From: Runella slithyformis DSM 19594
Lineage (GTDB): Bacteria; Bacteroidota; Bacteroidia; Cytophagales; Spirosomataceae
Direction of reading: 5' to 3'
NCBI RefSeq assembly: GCF_000218895.1
Contig: NC_015703.1
Location: forward strand, 2,741,001 to 2,805,000
Length of the DNA stretch: 64,000 nucleotides
Within the stretch, counting starts at the first letter, position 1. Each line of letters starts with the position of its first letter. The position numbers and the translations under genes were made by a program. The notes under the pieces were generated by a model. That model saw only the letters and a list, made by a program, of their open reading frames with translations, had not been told where the DNA came from and ran no database searches. Of the stretch, positions 61,585 through 64,000 are shown piece after piece.

Positions 61585-61976
61585 GAAAAAATGTTTTTTT
61601 GATAATCCCTGAGTACGCTTTTTACTTACTGCTAAGTGTTGAAATAATTAAGAAATAACCAATTATTGATAAAACTTAAAATGGTGAAATTCACAAAAAA
61701 ATAACCGAAAAACGGTTTTTTCAAACCTTTGTTTTTCAATAACTGAACTGTTTTTGAAATTATTACTTAAAAATAATACTTAATTTTACTAAAAGTGCTA
61801 TTTTTGAATAAATATTTTTTGAAATACCTGCTTGACAAAATAATATTTCAATAAAGTATTTATAAAGTACAAAAACGTTTGTTGAACCGGTGCCCGGCGT
61901 CTGAAAATTTCTAAGTAATAAAAAGGGTGGCGGCCCTGCTTTCAGATACCTGCACTTTCTAAAAAAGGGATTAACC
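61585..61976. promoter_or_regulatory. Divergent nirB-cobA control region
   Basis: 392 AT-rich bases between divergent nirB and cobA without a reading frame. TATTTTTG at 61799-61806 fits the TAnnTTTG -7 box facing cobA, but no clear -33 partner was placed. AAAAACGGTTTTTTC near 61710 is a short hairpin. A binding site for the NarL-like regulator would be expected here; none was identified by eye. Confidence 0.5.
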
Positions 61977-62738
61977 ATGAAACCGAAAGTAACATTGGTA
62001 GGAGCAGGTCCCGGTGACCCTGAACTTATCTCTCTGAAAGGAATGAAGGCCATTCAGGCGGCTGATGTGGTGTTGTATGATGCGTTGGTCTCTGTCGAGC
62101 TGCTTTCATACGCACCTGCCCGTGCGCGTATTGTCTATGTAGGTAAACGACGCGGGCGGTGTGAGTTTGTGCAACAGGACCTCAATCAATTGATCGTGGA
62201 CTGCGCCCTGACCTACGGCCACGCGGTCAGGCTCAAAGGCGGGGATTCGTTTGTGTTTGGGCGAGGGTATGAAGAAATCTCTTTTGCACAGCAGTTTGGC
62301 ATCGAAACGGCCGTGATCCCGGGGATTTCGAGCAGTATCGCCGTGCCGGCGCTGGCGGGTATCCCGCTGACGTGCCGGGGCGTGAGTGAAAGCTTCTGGG
62401 TATTGACCGGAACGACCCAAAATCATAGTCTCTCCAAAGACGTTGCCAAAGCGGCACAAAGCTCGGCTACCCTCGTAATTTTGATGGGAATGCAGCACCT
62501 TTCGCAGATCGTGTCCGAACTGACCGGCGTGGGCAAAGCTCAGACACCCGTTGCGATCATTCAAAACGGCAGTATGCCTGAGGAAAAAATAGGGATCGGA
62601 ACGGTAGAAACCATCGCTGGAATTGTTGAAAAGCAACAATTGACCAATCCGGCGATCATCATTATCGGCGAAGTGGTACGGCTGCATCCGTCTTTTGAAA
62701 ACGGTAGAATAGAGGCATTGGCGGCTTTGGGTTACTAA
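61977..62738 (+). CDS. cobA: Uroporphyrinogen-III C-methyltransferase
   Basis: 253 residues. SAM-binding GAGPGDPELISLKG at the N-terminus, DVVLYDALVS, VGKRRG, then VRLKGGDSFVFGRGYEE, the SUMT signature, and PGISSSIAVPALAGIPLTCRG. It makes precorrin-2 from uroporphyrinogen III, the branch point to sirohaem for NirB (and to cobalamin). No CysG-type oxidase/ferrochelatase domain is fused, so a separate enzyme must finish sirohaem. It diverges from nirB, and an alpha/beta hydrolase gene follows 13 bp later. Confidence 0.96.
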   Translation: MKPKVTLVGAGPGDPELISLKGMKAIQAADVVLYDALVSVELLSYAPARARIVYVGKRRGRCEFVQQDLNQLIVDCALTYGHAVRLKGGDSFVFGRGYEEISFAQQFGIETAVIPGISSSIAVPALAGIPLTCRGVSESFWVLTGTTQNHSLSKDVAKAAQSSATLVILMGMQHLSQIVSELTGVGKAQTPVAIIQNGSMPEEKIGIGTVETIAGIVEKQQLTNPAIIIIGEVVRLHPSFENGRIEALAALGY

Positions 62739-62751
62739 AAACCTCTTCCGT

Positions 62752-63906
62752 ATGAAACGCCTTTCTTTCGTGTCGATCCTATCCTTTTTTTTCTACATTT
62801 CAAATGCGCAATCAGCGCCTGAGCTTTGTCAGGGGGCGTATTTTACCGAACCTCAGGGGAAAGATTTTTTGGCGCAGTACGTTCCGGCTTCTCAACAGGA
62901 ATGGGAAGCACGGGCGCAACAGATTCGAAACCGTATTTTGGAAGGGGGAGAATTAGGAAAGTTGCCACCACGACCTGCCTCAAAGCCCCTCATACACAGT
63001 CGCAGGGAAATGGACGGCTATACGGTAGAAAATGTGGCATTTGAGAGCATTGAAGGCTATTATGTAACCGGGAACCTGTACAAACCGCTGCACCGAAAAG
63101 GACCCTTCGCGGCGATTTTATGCCCACACGGCCACACCGCCAATCCGGATGCCCGTTTTCTGGAGCCGATGCAGTTTCGCTGCGCCAATCTGGCCCGTAT
63201 GGGTGCGGTGGTGTTTGCCTACGATATGGTCGGTTACAGTGACTCTCAACTCAGCACGCACAAAATTCCCAAAGCCTTTAAATTGCAGACCATCAACAGC
63301 ATCCGGGCCTTGGACTTTTTATTGTCACAACCCAACATTGATAAAAATCGGGTAGGCGTAACGGGTGAGTCGGGCGGCGGGACCCAGACCTTTATGCTTA
63401 CGGCACTGGACCCTCGGATCAAAGTGTCGGTTCCCGTGGTGATGGTCTCGGCCCATTTCTTCGGTGGATGCACCTGCGAAAGCGGAATGCCCGTGCATAA
63501 AAAAGGAGATTTTCAAACCAATAACGTAGAAGTTGCAGCATTGGCGGCTCCGCGCCCCATGTTGCTGGTATCAGACGGAGCGGATTGGACCAAGAACAAT
63601 CCGTCGGTGGAATACCCGCATTTACAAAAGATCTACGGATTATACGGTAAAGCGAATCTGGTCGAAAATGTGCATTTACCCAACGAAAAGCATGATTACG
63701 GACCCTCAAAACGGGCAGCGGCCTATCGTTTTCTGGCGAAGCATTTAAGGCTGGATCTGTCGAAAGTAACCACCGCCGATGGCAGCATTGACGAGAGCCA
63801 TGCCAAGCTGCTTGATCGCAAAGACCTGAAGGTATTCAATGCCGCGCACCCGCGTCCGACCAATGCCGTGGTTGGGGAAGAGGCGGTGATGGCGCTGTTG
63901 AAATGA
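62752..63906 (+). CDS. Exported alpha/beta hydrolase (acetylxylan-esterase-like)
   Basis: 384 residues. Signal peptide (SILSFFFYISNAQ) then an alpha/beta hydrolase with CPHGHTANPDARF at the oxyanion side, nucleophile Ser in VTGESGGGTQT, acid Asp probably in LVSDGADWTKNN, and His in NEKHDYGPSKR. It resembles the acetylxylan esterase/dienelactone-hydrolase-like exported family of Bacteroidota. The substrate is unknown. It begins 13 bp after cobA but is probably not related in function. A terminator follows. Confidence 0.85.
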   Translation: MKRLSFVSILSFFFYISNAQSAPELCQGAYFTEPQGKDFLAQYVPASQQEWEARAQQIRNRILEGGELGKLPPRPASKPLIHSRREMDGYTVENVAFESIEGYYVTGNLYKPLHRKGPFAAILCPHGHTANPDARFLEPMQFRCANLARMGAVVFAYDMVGYSDSQLSTHKIPKAFKLQTINSIRALDFLLSQPNIDKNRVGVTGESGGGTQTFMLTALDPRIKVSVPVVMVSAHFFGGCTCESGMPVHKKGDFQTNNVEVAALAAPRPMLLVSDGADWTKNNPSVEYPHLQKIYGLYGKANLVENVHLPNEKHDYGPSKRAAAYRFLAKHLRLDLSKVTTADGSIDESHAKLLDRKDLKVFNAAHPRPTNAVVGEEAVMALLK

Positions 63907-63914
63907 TATAAAAG

Positions 63915-63944
63915 GGTGTCAGACAGCATCCAACCGTCTGACAC
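63915..63944. terminator. Terminator at the right edge
   Basis: GGTGTCAGAC and GTCTGACACC (63915-63924 and 63935-63944) pair around a 10-nt loop, between the hydrolase gene and a presumed convergent gene. Confidence 0.7.
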
Positions 63945-63954
63945 CGATTATTTC

Positions 63955-64000
63955 TCATAATTTATCCAATGCTCGGCCCAGATCTTCCATTAAATACTCG
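63955..64000 (-). CDS. C-terminal end of a minus-strand gene cut by the window edge
   Basis: Fifteen codons are open to the window end and finish in EDLGRALDKL followed by TGA, directly after a shared terminator. This placement suggests the tail of a real convergent gene. The stretch is too short to name. Confidence 0.4.
   Translation of the reverse strand, partial: EYLMEDLGRALDKL

Noticed and set aside
1-64000. tRNA or rRNA genes
   Set aside because: No cloverleaf with a TTCGA-type T-loop or rRNA core sequence was recognised by eye; a covariance-model search was not possible.

Overview
The window reads as a chromosomal segment of a Bacteroidota bacterium, most likely order Cytophagales (Runella/Spirosoma/Dyadobacter-like). 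The support is a GLPGLI-family protein next to a large TonB-receptor-like outer-membrane protein, many SPII lipoproteins with weak Shine-Dalgarno sites, an N-succinylornithine-type carbamoyltransferase, twin-arginine Gfo/Idh/MocA oxidoreductases, a DUF1080 protein, and a TTTG-N19-TAnnTTTG promoter in front of rpsL. No rRNA, recognisable tRNA, CRISPR array or replication origin was seen.

Layout. 1-8.1 kb: 3' end of an NrnA-type DHH phosphoesterase, two FKBP lipoproteins, RdgB, an M61 peptidase, a DivIVA-domain protein, FolB and a Tat-exported oxidoreductase. 8.1-13.9 kb: VanX-like dipeptidase plus BamA/TamA-like barrel, an unknown lipoprotein, an FAD oxidoreductase and an ArgD-type aminotransferase. 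14.5-21.5 kb: a complete six-gene ebo cluster (eboA-eboB-eboC-eboD-eboE-eboF, minus strand, in that order), the most notable system here; dispersed repeats sit inside it and provide the stop codons of eboE and eboF. 21.6-26.6 kb: moaC, an ECF sigma/HEAT anti-sigma/DUF4097-like operon, a YoeB toxin-antitoxin pair and the ornithine carbamoyltransferase. 26.8-36.4 kb: glutathione peroxidase, DMT transporter, a lone inactive-type M16 protein, a third FKBP lipoprotein, LhgO, a hexapeptide acyltransferase, a signal peptidase I gene broken by one missing base, and a Nat-type ABC exporter. 36.4-50.5 kb: an ECF sigma remnant, dihaem cytochrome c, SdiA-regulated-type protein, S9 peptidase, aldehyde dehydrogenase plus glutamine amidotransferase, DUF1080 protein, a glycoside-hydrolase-like protein and the GLPGLI/outer-membrane pair. 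50.5-53.8 kb: a scar in which an IS3-family element (itself broken) separates a truncated type III mod gene from a truncated RelE-type toxin gene. 53.8-54.9 kb: rpsL-rpsG without fusA. 55.1-62.7 kb: rhodanese, TauE/SafE permease, a NarX/NarL-like two-component system, nirD, nirB and, divergently, cobA: an assimilatory nitrite reduction module with its sensor and sirohaem branch enzyme. 62.8-64 kb: an alpha/beta hydrolase and the edge of another gene.

Two genome-wide themes stand out. First, at least four families of short palindromic or tandem repeats are scattered between genes, often touching stop codons. Second, several genes are recently broken (lepB, transposase, mod, relE, ECF sigma), which fits ongoing IS activity, although the lepB lesion could be an assembly error.
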